Assembly: GCF_001642475.1 (NCBI RefSeq)
Contig: NW_019173937.1
Coordinates: 1 to 64,000 of the forward strand
DNA: 64,000 nucleotides
Reading direction: 5' to 3'
Origin: Fonsecaea monophora
Taxonomy: Eukaryota; Ascomycota; Eurotiomycetes; Chaetothyriales; Herpotrichiellaceae
Shown here: positions 1-9,202 of the stretch, piece after piece
How the letters are laid out: every line of letters begins with the position of its first letter
Numbering within the stretch: position 1 is the stretch's first letter
Notes under the pieces: generated by a model
The model's database searches: none
Told to the model about the DNA's origin: nothing
What the model saw: only the letters and a program-made list of their open reading frames with translations
Translations under genes and position numbers: made by a program

Positions 1-1822
1 ATCGAGGAATAATGGAGAATAGCTTAACGGGACGACGAGACCTACTAGGAGGCTACTAAGTCTATACGAAGAGGAGCCCGTACGTTCCCCTCCGGCCTAG
101 GCCTAAAGGTATCGATCTTAGAATGCTCCCTTAATAAGGAAGGGCAGCTACTATTCCGAGGTCGGCGCTGGGTGCCTGAATTAGAGGCTCTCCGTACGGC
201 GATCATCTAATAGGTTCACGACTTAAGAATTATAGGCTATCCTAGCCGGGAAGGTACGGTAGTAATGATGGTAAGACAGTTCTTCTAGCTAAATATACTA
301 TAAGACATTCGAAGGTTCGTACGGAACTACGATGTATACGGACGAATGAAGGCCTGGAAGGAACGAAAGCAGGGATTCCTTAAGCCTCTCCCGATCCCCG
401 AGCGACTATAGAGAGAAGTATTAGTCGATTTCATCACAGAACTCCCCGAGAGCTAGGGCTGTACGAACCTCATAGTCATTACAGACCGACTAGGGAAAGG
501 AGTCTTACTAGAACCATTACGTACGATCGACTCAAGGGACGTGGCGAGGATCTTCCTACGGACATTCTATCGTCAACACGGACTACCATCAGCTATTATC
601 TTAGATCGTAGCCCTCAGTTCGTGAGTGCACTATGGAAGAGGGTCTGTTAACTCCTGAATATCGTACGACGACTATCGACGGCCTACTACCCGGAGATAG
701 ACGGCTCTACTAAACGAATGAATTAAACGGTTAAAACGTACCTTCGTACGTTTGTAAATGGAAAACAGGACGATTAGGCGGAACTCCTACCTATGGCAGA
801 ACTAGCCATTAATAATCGCGACGTACACTCGATAGGAGTAAGCCCCTTCTTCCTCCTATACGGATACCACGTCGAACCGCTTTAGCTATAGGAGCCCCTC
901 CGTACGACGGAGACTCCTCGAGGGCCTATATAATACGCAGACCTTATCGTATAACGACTCCGAGAAGCGAGGAACTGGGCGTAATCTTTAATGGCTATCG
1001 CGCAATAAGAATAGGAAGAGAGAACGAACCGATCACGATAGTAAGCGCCGTAGTTCCGAGTCGGCGATAAGGTATGGCTAAACTTAAGGAACGTACGGAC
1101 GACGCGTACGAGTAAGAAACTAGACTAGAAAAACGCGAAGTATACCGTTACGGAGGTAATAGGTTCTCACAGCTACCGTCTAAATACCCCATCGGGTATT
1201 CATAATGTCTTCCACTTAGACCTCCTCCGTACGGCATTAACAGACCCTCTTAACTCGTAAAGAGCGGACGATAGTCAGCCTGCGCCCGTAATAGTTAGAA
1301 ACGACGAAGAATACGAAGTAGAAGCGATCCTGAAGGATAGGGTCGTACGAAGAGGGAGAGGTTCTCGGCAGCAATACCTAGTGAAATGGACTAGGTACGC
1401 CGAGCTAATATAGGAACCAGCCGATGCACTATAAGACTCCGCTACGTTAGATGCATACGAGGCCCTCCAGGCTAGTGCCGAAGGAGAAGGGGGGGGTGTT
1501 ATGATGGGTTAAACCCAGAAGGAGGCTCGGTTCTGACGAACCAGCGCCAAGACTAACGCCACCTCCTGATTAGACGAGGTATAAGGGATACCGAATCCTG
1601 GCAAACTGAGACACCGTACGTAAGGGAAGGTAAGGAAGAGAGATAAAAGGTAAAGGAAACGTAAGGCGTGTACGAAAGAGGAAGGATAAGGGAGAAAGGG
1701 GAAGACATTGAGTATCCCTTGCGGAGGAGCGTACGATATAAGGAAAGAAGGAGAGGACATTATTCCTCCTTCTCTCTCCTCAGATTTATCCTCCTTATTA
1801 CTAGGTTAGCTAGCTAGTTACA
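1..1822 (+). mobile_element. RIP-degraded Ty3/Gypsy (chromovirus-type) retrotransposon, 3' part
   Basis: Read on the + strand, the translation shows the end of a Gypsy Pol polyprotein interrupted by many TAG/TAA stops. Visible parts in order: an integrase zinc-finger remnant (CxxC seems changed to YxxY, 'YDVYGRMKAW', about 330-360), an integrase core ('FITELPES', 'LIVITDRLGKG', 'RQHGLPSAIILDR', about 430-650), the 'LAINNRDVHS' and 'SPFFLLYGY' segments (about 800-870), a 'FHLDLL' motif near 1210, and a chromodomain ('QQYLVKWTRY' near 1370-1400). Stops sit where CAG/CAA Gln codons are expected, and GTACG is very frequent; both fit C-to-T change at CpA, the RIP signature. A polypurine tract (about 1480-1496) precedes the 3' LTR. 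The 5' part lies outside the window. The element is dead. Confidence 0.85.
1497..1822 (+). repeat. 3' LTR of the Gypsy relic
   Basis: It begins TGTTATGATG directly after a purine tract (gaaggagaagggggg, ending at 1496), the usual polypurine primer for plus-strand synthesis, and ends CTAGTTACA. This gives a 326-bp TG...CA unit. The start is well supported by the polypurine tract. The end is inferred from the first good TG...CA partner and cannot be confirmed without a second copy. Confidence 0.6.
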
Positions 1823-2420
1823 GAACTCTTTCTAAACCCTTATAAATGTAACTATAAAAGGGTAATAAGCGTAGCTATATACTTATAAGGTGTATCCCGA
1901 ATAGGTAACTGGGAATAGTATGTTAATATGTTAATATAGTCTATACTAATATATCGCTATATCGTAAGTTTCCTTTTTTAGTAGTTACGTACAGTACGTG
2001 ACCTAGCCTTATCTTCGTTAGGCTGCCTCGACCCGGTAGACCTACCCCGGGGCGCCCCGCGCTCCAGGTCGTATGAAGGCCGCTTCTAACAGGTTTCTTT
2101 TATATTATAACTATCGCTACTCACTACCTACACAAGGATAACTCCTCTCTCTGTCTTAGATAGTTAAGTTTCATCAAGTCTTCTATAGTCGAGTAGTCAT
2201 ACCTATCGGTTCGATCCTATAATGAGCCTATCTATTACCTATTTAGGTAATCCCCCGAGTCCTCCGAACATATATAATTGGCGACGACGAGGTTAGATTG
2301 CGATATTTTAATAGCTAACTAAGTTAAAGGTTTTTTGTGCGAATAGATAGCGGAGTAAAATGACCGCTAGCTAATTATAGTGGTGGAAGATTCTGCCGAG
2401 TATTTAAGCGAAAACGCTGT
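1823..2420. other. AT-rich degenerate stretch, no gene seen
   Basis: The sequence is rich in TA dinucleotides (for example near 1900-1960 and 2090-2300) and has no long reading frame on either strand. It looks like another RIP-affected repeat remnant between the Gypsy LTR and the first metabolic gene, but I recognise no element in it. Confidence 0.4.
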
Positions 2421-2484
2421 TGTACGAAAGCGCTGTCGAAAACGCTGCCTGGAGGCATTCCCATTTCCTTGCGCGGCCCACCGT

Positions 2485-2548
2485 CCTCGGTTCGGCGGTT
2501 CCAACGACCCGCGCGCGCTGGCACAGGATGAATGTTTCAGGACCGAGG
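2485..2548. promoter_or_regulatory. Two CCTCGG-type motifs upstream of the first crotonase gene
   Basis: CCTCGG at 2485-2490 and its reverse complement CCGAGG at 2543-2548 lie 370-435 bp before the 2920 start. CCTCGG is the published binding core of Aspergillus FarA/FarB and Fusarium CTF1 fatty-acid regulators. A FarA-like factor is encoded in this cluster at 20692-23711. Function here is inference. Confidence 0.5.
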
Positions 2549-2919
2549 TATGATGCTCTCGGACCGCCCATGACCTGATGATTCGTTCGACGCTTGGAAG
2601 CGGATTTGATCTACCCTTTCCCCTTTCTGATTGCCTCGATCGTCTTTACGGAGCCTGCGCTCCACCTCCAGCAGACAGCCCGCAAAAGCTTACGAGAGGG
2701 GAGGTCTAAGGGAGGTGTTGGTGTTGACAGGGTTTCGTGATCACACGGAGGGGATATAAATGAAATGCTTCTTATTTCAGCTGAGCCTTTGACTCGTTCA
2801 TCTCTTCGGTCAAGGTGCATCTATACATACCCGCGGTCCATCAGTTTCAGACTGTCAAATTGACATTGGCAAGTTTCAGCCAACATCGCACTGGGAAGAG
2901 AAAAATTGTCTGCTGTGTC

Positions 2920-3711
2920 ATGGCCGACTTCAAATTCATCCTTCGCTCGGTCGAAGATGGTGTGGGAATCCTTCAGCTACATGACCCCAAGAAGAGGAAT
3001 GCACTGGGCTGGGAACTACACCGCGAGATCATCCAAGCCCTCGAACTCTGGGCCTACGACGACACCGTCGCCGCAGTCCTTCTGGTGGGCAACGAGGACT
3101 ATTTTTGCGCCGGGTGGGCACTCGACGTGCTGCAGGGTACCGACGCGGATGGCAACGAACGCACCAAGTTTGTCGACCTTGCCTACCAGCTGATGATCGC
3201 GCTCTACGACTACCGCAAGCCGACGATCGCGGCCGTGGCCGGCACCGCCCCGGGGTATGGCATGGACCTGGCCAACATGTGCGACATCACAGTGGCCAGC
3301 CGCAACGCGCTGTTTGGCAGCACGCAGGTCAAATATGCCATGAACGGCTTCTACCACGGCATGGTGCGCAAGGTCGGGGCCCAGCGCGCACGGAAGATGT
3401 TGTTCACTGGTGACCCCATCACCGCCGAGGAGGCGTTCCGCGTGGGCATGGTGGACGAGCTAGTCGCGGTCGGCCAGGTTCGCGAGCGCGCACTCCAGCT
3501 CGCCAAAAATATTGCCGAGGCCGGCGCCGAGTTGACTACGGTGCTTAAGGAGGTCGCACTCCGGGCGAACAACATGGACCATGTCAGTGCTACGGCGTAC
3601 GAGTTGAGAGTCACCGCCGACTTGGTGCAACGAGGATTATTTACCAGAATGATTGAGAGCGGCTTACAGCGGATGAAGGCGAAAAGAAGCAGAGCAACTG
3701 AGCGACTCTAG
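2920..3711 (+). CDS. Crotonase (enoyl-CoA hydratase/isomerase) family protein, paralogue A
   Basis: Single exon, 263 aa, the usual crotonase length. The frame is open upstream to 2815, but I chose the Met at 2920 (MADFKFILRS) because it aligns with the start of the paralogue at 5538-6436. The oxyanion-hole segments are visible: 'YFCAGWALDVL' and 'VAGTAPGYGMDLANMCDI'. In rat mitochondrial enoyl-CoA hydratase the two catalytic glutamates sit in GCEL and QPEI. The matching positions here are Asp (GYGMDL) and Gln (STQVKYAM), so simple hydratase activity is doubtful. The C-terminus is ERL, resembling a weak peroxisomal PTS1. It lies at the left edge of the cluster, next to the RIP relic. Acting on a CoA thioester is likely; the reaction is unknown. 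Confidence 0.85.
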   Translation: MADFKFILRSVEDGVGILQLHDPKKRNALGWELHREIIQALELWAYDDTVAAVLLVGNEDYFCAGWALDVLQGTDADGNERTKFVDLAYQLMIALYDYRKPTIAAVAGTAPGYGMDLANMCDITVASRNALFGSTQVKYAMNGFYHGMVRKVGAQRARKMLFTGDPITAEEAFRVGMVDELVAVGQVRERALQLAKNIAEAGAELTTVLKEVALRANNMDHVSATAYELRVTADLVQRGLFTRMIESGLQRMKAKRSRATERL

Positions 3712-3827
3712 AATTAGCGCTGCCGCGGAGGATTCTCTCGGAAATGCCCAATAAGTTTTGTTTGGGTCAGGGTAGGTAGTCATGGTAGACCATCGAAGGT
3801 GTCTTTCCGCGCAGCGCATTAGTCTAT

Positions 3828-3833
3828 CCTCGG
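3828..3833. promoter_or_regulatory. CCTCGG motif in the alcohol dehydrogenase promoter
   Basis: A perfect CCTCGG lies 345 bp upstream of the 4178 start, within the 466-bp gap after the first crotonase gene. It is a candidate site for the cluster's FarA-like regulator. Confidence 0.45.
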
Positions 3834-4177
3834 GACTGCCGTTTGTCTTAGTTTGCTCCGGCGCGGTGAACAGACCGTGGTTGGTCAACATCGGTTGGGA
3901 CTATTCTCGCTTCCGCCGTGGGCCAGTGGTTTTGCATGTATCGGGCCACTAGGATAAAACTGCACCCTCTGCCGAGTAGTGGGGATGGACGAAGCCATGT
4001 TGCGAAGGCCTTGCCACTATAAAACGAGGCGATTGGGACTGCGTGCGCAATAATGTAAGATCCCGATAGGAGCCATTGGACGTGCCGCTTTGTCGACCGG
4101 CTTTCCATCGCACACCTGAATCTCTTGATATTTACATTACTACTAATTCTAACTGGCTCTCTCCATTGCGCCCCGAA

Positions 4178-5326
4178 ATGGAGACTCAAATACCTGCGGT
4201 TATCTGTTATCCTCCCGCCGCCGGGCCTGACTGGAGGGCGGAGAAGGTGACGCTGTCGAGAAAAGTGAAGGAGCGTGAACTCAAGATCCGTATGGTGGCC
4301 ACCGGCATCTGCCACACTGACATCTTTGTGTCGAGCATTCCGCAGGGTGTTTTCGGGGTCCAATACCCCAAAGTCGTGGGTCATGAGGGCGCGGGCATCG
4401 TCGAGGAAGTCGGACCGGGGGTGACGGTGGCCAGCGTGGGCGATCCCGTGCTACTCTCCTACAACTACTGTGGGCATTGTGATCTGTGCCGCCACGGCCA
4501 GGAGGTCTACTGTCTAGAATTTGCCCCGCTGAACCTGATCGGCCGGGACGATGTGCTCAAGACCGCCGATGGCCAGGCTGTGTTCGCACAATTCTTCGGC
4601 CAGTCCAGCTTCGCCATGTGCAATATCGTCTCCGAGGCTAGCGTCGTCAACGTGCGGGACTATGTCCAGCCGGGTGACGACGCTCTCAAGCTGCTCGCCC
4701 CGCTCGGTTGCGGTCTGATGACCGGGGCCGGCGCCGTCCTGAATGCCGCTCGTGCCCGACCCCACGACATCATCCTCGTCACTGGCATCGGCGCCGTTGG
4801 ACTGGCCGCGATCATGACGGCAAAGATAATTGGGTGCAAAGAGATCATTGCCGTCGATCGGGTACCATCGCGACTCGAGATTGCAAAGGATCTCGGCGCC
4901 ACCAAGGTCCTGGACACTAGGGCGCTCGACACCGCGGCCACGGCGACATTGGCCCAGGAGCTCATGAAGCTCGTCGAAAATCAGCGCATCTCAGTCGCCA
5001 TCGAGACCACAGGTGCCGCGCCGGTGATCGAGGGCGCCATCGGGGCCCTGGGCAAGCGTGGCCGTCTCTTACAGGTTGGCGTACCAGCTCCGGGAGTCAA
5101 CATCACATTGCCCATCAGCGACATGGTCATGTTCAACAAGGTTTTGGAATGCCATTTCCTGGGCGACAGCACCGCCCAGGTGCTGCTCCCCCGACTATTG
5201 GCCTGGTGGCGAGAGGGTCGGTTTCCGCTTGAGAAAATTGTCAAGCGATTCCCGCCGGAAAATGCCGTCCAGGCCATGCAGGAAATGAAGAGTGGAAGTA
5301 CGATCAAGCCGATTCTAGTGTGGTAG
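4178..5326 (+). CDS. Zinc-dependent medium-chain alcohol dehydrogenase (aryl/benzyl-alcohol type)
   Basis: Single exon, 382 aa. The frame is open upstream, but METQIPAVIC at 4178 fits the family start. Catalytic-zinc ligands are visible as Cys in 'ATGICHTD', His in 'VGHEGAGIV' and Cys in 'APLGCGLMTGAGAVLN'. The structural zinc lobe is 'CGHCDLCRHGQEVYC'. The Rossmann motif is 'GIGAVGLAAI', followed by 'IIAVDR'; the Asp favours NAD over NADP. 'GCG..TGAGAVLN' is typical of class III and benzyl-alcohol dehydrogenases. It probably oxidises a primary alcohol to the aldehyde used by the ALDH at 14171-15989. It is convergent with the next gene (211 bp apart). Substrate unknown. Confidence 0.88.
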   Translation: METQIPAVICYPPAAGPDWRAEKVTLSRKVKERELKIRMVATGICHTDIFVSSIPQGVFGVQYPKVVGHEGAGIVEEVGPGVTVASVGDPVLLSYNYCGHCDLCRHGQEVYCLEFAPLNLIGRDDVLKTADGQAVFAQFFGQSSFAMCNIVSEASVVNVRDYVQPGDDALKLLAPLGCGLMTGAGAVLNAARARPHDIILVTGIGAVGLAAIMTAKIIGCKEIIAVDRVPSRLEIAKDLGATKVLDTRALDTAATATLAQELMKLVENQRISVAIETTGAAPVIEGAIGALGKRGRLLQVGVPAPGVNITLPISDMVMFNKVLECHFLGDSTAQVLLPRLLAWWREGRFPLEKIVKRFPPENAVQAMQEMKSGSTIKPILVW

Positions 5327-5537
5327 TAATTGCAAAAAGACACACAGTTGCATTTAACACTCCTATATTCGAGTCTTTCCATCATCCAATTTTTTTTTCT
5401 TCTTCTCGTTAAAAGTCTGTCCACATTGAGATGAGACGGTATATGCCATCGTAGGAAAACTGCCTTCGCTCAGTCCGTGTACCGCGTACCGTCTTGAAGG
5501 ATCTGATGAGGCATTAGAAGTGCCGGCGTTCACGCGG

Positions 5538-6436
5538 TCACAATTTCCCCAGCCGCTCTACCGCCTTGCTACGCTTCTCTTTGATCCTTCGCACGCCGTC
5601 CTCAGCTAACTTTTTGAACGAGTCCCGGCCCAACAGGTCGTTTGTGAAGCGCGTCTCGTAGTAGGTGGCCCCGATGTGGTCCATGTTTGGCACCCTTAAG
5701 CACATTTCCTTCAAGTTGACCGCCAGTTCCGAGCCTCGCTCCGCAATCTGCTTGGCAAGGGTCATCGAGGTGCTGAACAGCTGGCCGACTTCAGTCAACT
5801 CGTCCACGAGGCCGACTCGGAGTGCCTGCATGCGTGGTGGGACTTGTCAGTATGGACCCTTATATACATTGCCATCAAGAGGTATATCGAGGGGACATTC
5901 ATGGTGCGGCTCACCTCTTCGGGTCCCATAGGATCACCAGTAAAGATCAACCTCTTGGCCCGCTGGATGTTCATCTTTCGGAACATGGGGTGGGTCATTG
6001 GGTTCAGACCGTACTTGACTTGACTGTTACCAAAGGCGGCATTTTTGGAGGCAATAGTGATGTCACAGAAGTTTGCTATGTCCAAGGCATACCCTGGACA
6101 CATACCGGCCACGGCGCACACAGTCGGCTTGGGATAGTCGTACACGGTGATCATCAACTTCAGAGCAATATCGGAGAAGGCTTGTCTCTCGGCGCCACTG
6201 GTCGTTGCGAGAATATCGATCGCCCACCCCGAACTGAAGTACTTCTCATTTCCATAGAACAAGACGCAAGCCACCTGTTTGTCGTCCTTGTACTCGTCTA
6301 GCACCTTCAACATGTCGTGGTGGACCTGCCAGCCCAGCGTGTTGCGTTTTTCAGAGTAATTGATTTGAACTACACCCACGCCATCTTCAACCCAGGTGTT
6401 GACTGTCTGTAGCTTGGTGATCTGTGCCATGTCCAC
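5538..6436 (-). CDS. Crotonase (enoyl-CoA hydratase/isomerase) family protein, paralogue B
   Basis: Two exons: 6436-5915 and 5825-5538, with an 89-nt intron (GTGAGC...GCAG). The product is 269 aa; the Met at 6430 is an alternative start. It is clearly paralogous to the 2920 gene along its length (VEDGVGVVQ, 'YFSSGWAIDIL', 'CPGYALDIANFCDI', 'GNSQVKYGL', 'ALRVGLVDEL'). Like that gene it has Asp and Gln where hydratases carry their two catalytic Glu. A conserved His is visible in 'THPMFRK' (paralogue: 'YHGMVRK'). The C-terminus is GKL, PTS1-like with a relaxed -3 residue. Splicing is supported by the restored 'GPEE-ALRVGLVDE' junction, matching 'TAEE-AFRVGMVDE' in paralogue A. Confidence 0.85.
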
Positions 6437-6617
6437 GATGATGGTTTCTCTTCCGATATGTCCTTATGGGCCGAAGTGTCATAAGAGAACAACCTGTACG
6501 TGAGCGCAAGATGCTATATACTTTCGCATGAGGGAATTCATCTTGATTTCCTTACCTGACTAGCCAACCATATCGCCGCCACCGGCATTACCCAATGGGA
6601 TACGAAGTTCGGGACTG

Positions 6618-6623
6618 CCTCGG
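6618..6623. promoter_or_regulatory. CCTCGG motif upstream of crotonase B
   Basis: A perfect CCTCGG lies about 180 bp upstream of the 6436 start on the minus strand, just before the sequence turns into RIP-altered repeat. It is a candidate FarA-type site. Confidence 0.45.
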
Positions 6624-6639
6624 GGGCTCGAATTCGCTT

Positions 6640-6980
6640 ATTTATACTTAGTAGAATCTTCTACTACTATAATTATCTAACCCAAAATTCTCTAGGATAT
6701 CCATTCGTATAAATCCTATAAATTAGTTAGTAGATTAAAACTAACCTCATCGTCGCCTATTTATATAGTTAACCTTCGTATTAAGAACGTCCTAGTGTAT
6801 CTAATAGCTAACTAGTGAGCTAGGGCGAGGCTCTTAGCTATATCGACTCGTACGGTAGTAGTATAGTATTAGGGTATCAGGAATGCCTTATTAAAGATGA
6901 ACAGTACTCAGCGATAGATCGATTCCGTAGTAATAAATATCCCTTTACGTATTGTAGTGACAAGACTTAAAGCAGAAGAA
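6640..6980. repeat. RIP-altered repeat relic inside the cluster
   Basis: TA-rich sequence with no gene. Positions 6822-6873 (gggcgaggctcttagcta..., then ctcgtacggt and ttaggg) closely match 29222-29279, with purine-to-pyrimidine type changes at CpA/TpG sites in this copy. It is therefore a fragment of a dispersed element, probably the 3' end of an LTR retrotransposon. Its insertion separates crotonase B from the reductase gene. Confidence 0.55.
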
Positions 6981-6982
6981 GA

Positions 6983-7010
6983 GGATGCTTCTCGGTTACG
7001 AGGAGCATCC
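6983..7010. repeat. Near-perfect 12-bp hairpin
   Basis: ggatgcttctcg / gtta / cgaggagcatcc forms a stem of 12 pairs with one G-T type mismatch and a 4-nt loop. It sits at the edge of the repeat relic. It may be a transposon-borne inverted repeat; no function is assigned. Confidence 0.4.
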
Positions 7011-7401
7011 TTTAGTGATTTTCGCGACTGAAAAAGGCTTGATAGAAGAGTATTCGTCGCGGGACCGAGGTTCCTCGATCTTCTGATTTATTTTTGGTCT
7101 GCGGAGAATCCGCAAAGTGTTTCTGATAAGTCATTTGCTGATAAGTCTGAATCCGTTTGTTCCAATATATGTATTTCGAAGACAGGAATTTGATGGGCAT
7201 GGCAACATCACTTCCCATGATCTTGGGCTTTGCCAACAGTGGCGTCAAGCAAGGCTTCATCTGACTAAGGGTTGAGACCATGAGGTTGTGCATGAGTCGG
7301 ACCTTGGACAGAAAGACGTGGTCTTTAATCCACGTATTCTTTGGCATAACAAAATCTTTTATACCCGGTTTCGGCTTGCCCTTTTTAAGTTATGTCGCCT
7401 T

Positions 7402-8455
7402 TCACAACTTCGGTTCTCGCTGACGTTTGCGACTGCCTCCTACGCCGGTGACCTCGGCGCCAGAGAGAAGAAATTCTGGATACTCGAAATTGCCGTATCC
7501 TGGAGAGCCAGCACCGGTGCGCCAGGCACCGCCGTCGACTACGAGGACTTCCCCGTTTACGTAGTTTCCCGCATCACTGAAAAGAAAGACCGTGGCGTCT
7601 GCAATCTCTTTGATGCTGCCCCAGCGTCCCAGGGGTATGGTTCGACCGGCTGTTTGGCCAGCGTAGTGCTCCTTCGAGAGGCGGTCCATGCCGTGCGTGC
7701 CAGCAATAGGACCGGGAGCGATGACATTCGACGTCACGCCCAACGGACCGTACTCGATGGCCACGTTTGCTGAGAGTGCATCGACCCCAGATTTGGCGAC
7801 GGCCACATGCGCCTGTAAGGCTGCCCCGGTGTAGTGGATGGTGGCGGACACGTAGATGATCCGGCCTCCAGGCCCCCCCCAAAGGTTTGGGCAGGGACGT
7901 CGAGGAGTTATACTTCTTGCAGGACGCCACGAGGTGTGGTAACACTAATTTCGTGATATTGTAGCATCCGAGGACATCAATATCCATGACCGATTTGAAC
8001 GCGTTGGGCGAGAGTTGTGAGATGGGCGCAAGGAAGTTGCCCGCTGCTCCGGCGCTGGAAATCATCAACTCAACATTAGCATCGACTTCACCTATAAATG
8101 GATCGAACACCTGATTCAGAAGTTGAGGCAGACGAACTTACATGAGAAAATCAATTCCCCCGAGCTCTTCCACGCACTGCTTGACGGCGGCCTCCAAGTT
8201 TTCGACGTTACGGACATCCACTGCCCCAATACCCAGAACCTTGCTCCCCGGTCGAGCGGTGGCAATGTCTTTGGCCACTGACTGGGTTTTCTCAACATTG
8301 CGTCCGACGATGCACGCATTCGCCCCTAGGTGCACCAATGCTCGCACTTGCGCCGAGCAGATACTACCGTTTCCCCCGGTACAGAAGACGACTTTGTCGA
8401 CGAAGAGGTTGCCCTTCCACACCTCCGACAGGTATTGATGCTTTTCCAGAGGCAT
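7402..8455 (-). CDS. SPS19-type peroxisomal 2,4-dienoyl-CoA reductase (SDR), with a frameshift in exon 2
   Basis: Exon 1 is 8455-8142 (MPLEKHQYL; cofactor motif 'CTGGNGSICSAQV', 'ACIVGR', 'DVRNVENL'). The 87-nt intron is 8141-8055 (GTAAGT...CCAG). Exon 2 is 8054-7402 ('IAGAAGNFLAPISQLS', 'MDIDVLGCYN', then 'VSATIHYTG', 'VAKSGVDALSANVAIEYG', 'SNVIAPGPIAGT'). The two halves of exon 2 are in different frames, and the break falls at a run of eight G on the coding strand (7873-7880). Seven G would restore 'PLGGPGGRIIYVSATIHY'. This is either an assembly error or a recent null. The family is NADPH-dependent and removes double bases at even positions during oxidation of unsaturated acyl-CoA. The C-terminus is PKL (atypical PTS1). 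About 321 aa if repaired. Confidence 0.8.
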
Positions 8456-9202
8456 TGCAATAACCTCGAAGGGGGAATCGATGCTGGTTAGTTACAAGAT
8501 GAAGAAAAGTAGAGGGTATCTTGGCAGACGGATCTCTGTGTTGCGTTTGTCGGAGGATGTTACAGTCCACAAGTAAGCAGTTGAAGAGCATCATGATGTA
8601 TGGTCGCTGGACTAATTGTCTCTGCTCATGCTTCCGCTGCCGCCTCGGCAGGAAGTTTCAAGGGCGAACCGAGGCCGGCGGATGAACCGCACTGGGTTAA
8701 ACGATCAATTTTGACGGAGCCTATAACCAGCTCAGCTTGGTCTTTGGCTTCACACCTGGTACAGACTGATAGATTCGAAGGTTGGTGTCCGCAGGTCGTG
8801 TCTGCACTGCCTTGATGATTCCAACGTCCAAGACCGGGTTTGCCCAAATGGACACAATGACCATCGGCTGATCCATCAACCATCGTGACAGAATACGGCA
8901 GCAGACGCAGTATGATTCTAACTGAGGTTACTATTACAGTGTTGTGGATCTTCGTACTGTCTCAGGCTGCCCTGATCTACATGCTGCATCTCTTTCACAA
9001 GGACGAAAAACAGGATGGTATGAGCACTCTGGTTTGGTAACCACTTAGTGGAGATGCTGCCTGATTGATCCCACGCAGGATGATGGTCTTGACCCCGGCG
9101 GGGCCTAAGGAGGTGATAGAGAGCCTTGGGCTATCGTCCCATTCTCGGAACACCCATCCCCCCAGAATTGCTCGCCCTGAAACATTGGGCGTCTCTGAGA
9201 AT
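8456..9202. promoter_or_regulatory. Promoter of the dienoyl-CoA reductase gene with paired CCTCGG/CCGAGG
   Basis: CCTCGG at 8643-8648 and CCGAGG at 8669-8674 are 26 bp apart, centre to centre, and about 190-220 bp upstream of the 8455 start. The inverted pair is a plausible site for a dimeric Zn2Cys6 factor. The rest of the interval is the 3' flank of the ligase gene; I see no gene in it. Confidence 0.5.

Noticed and set aside
7012..7347. 111-codon minus-strand frame between the repeat relic and the reductase gene
   Set aside because: No recognisable domain, begins beside a repeat and ends in the hairpin region. It could be a gene remnant but nothing supports it.
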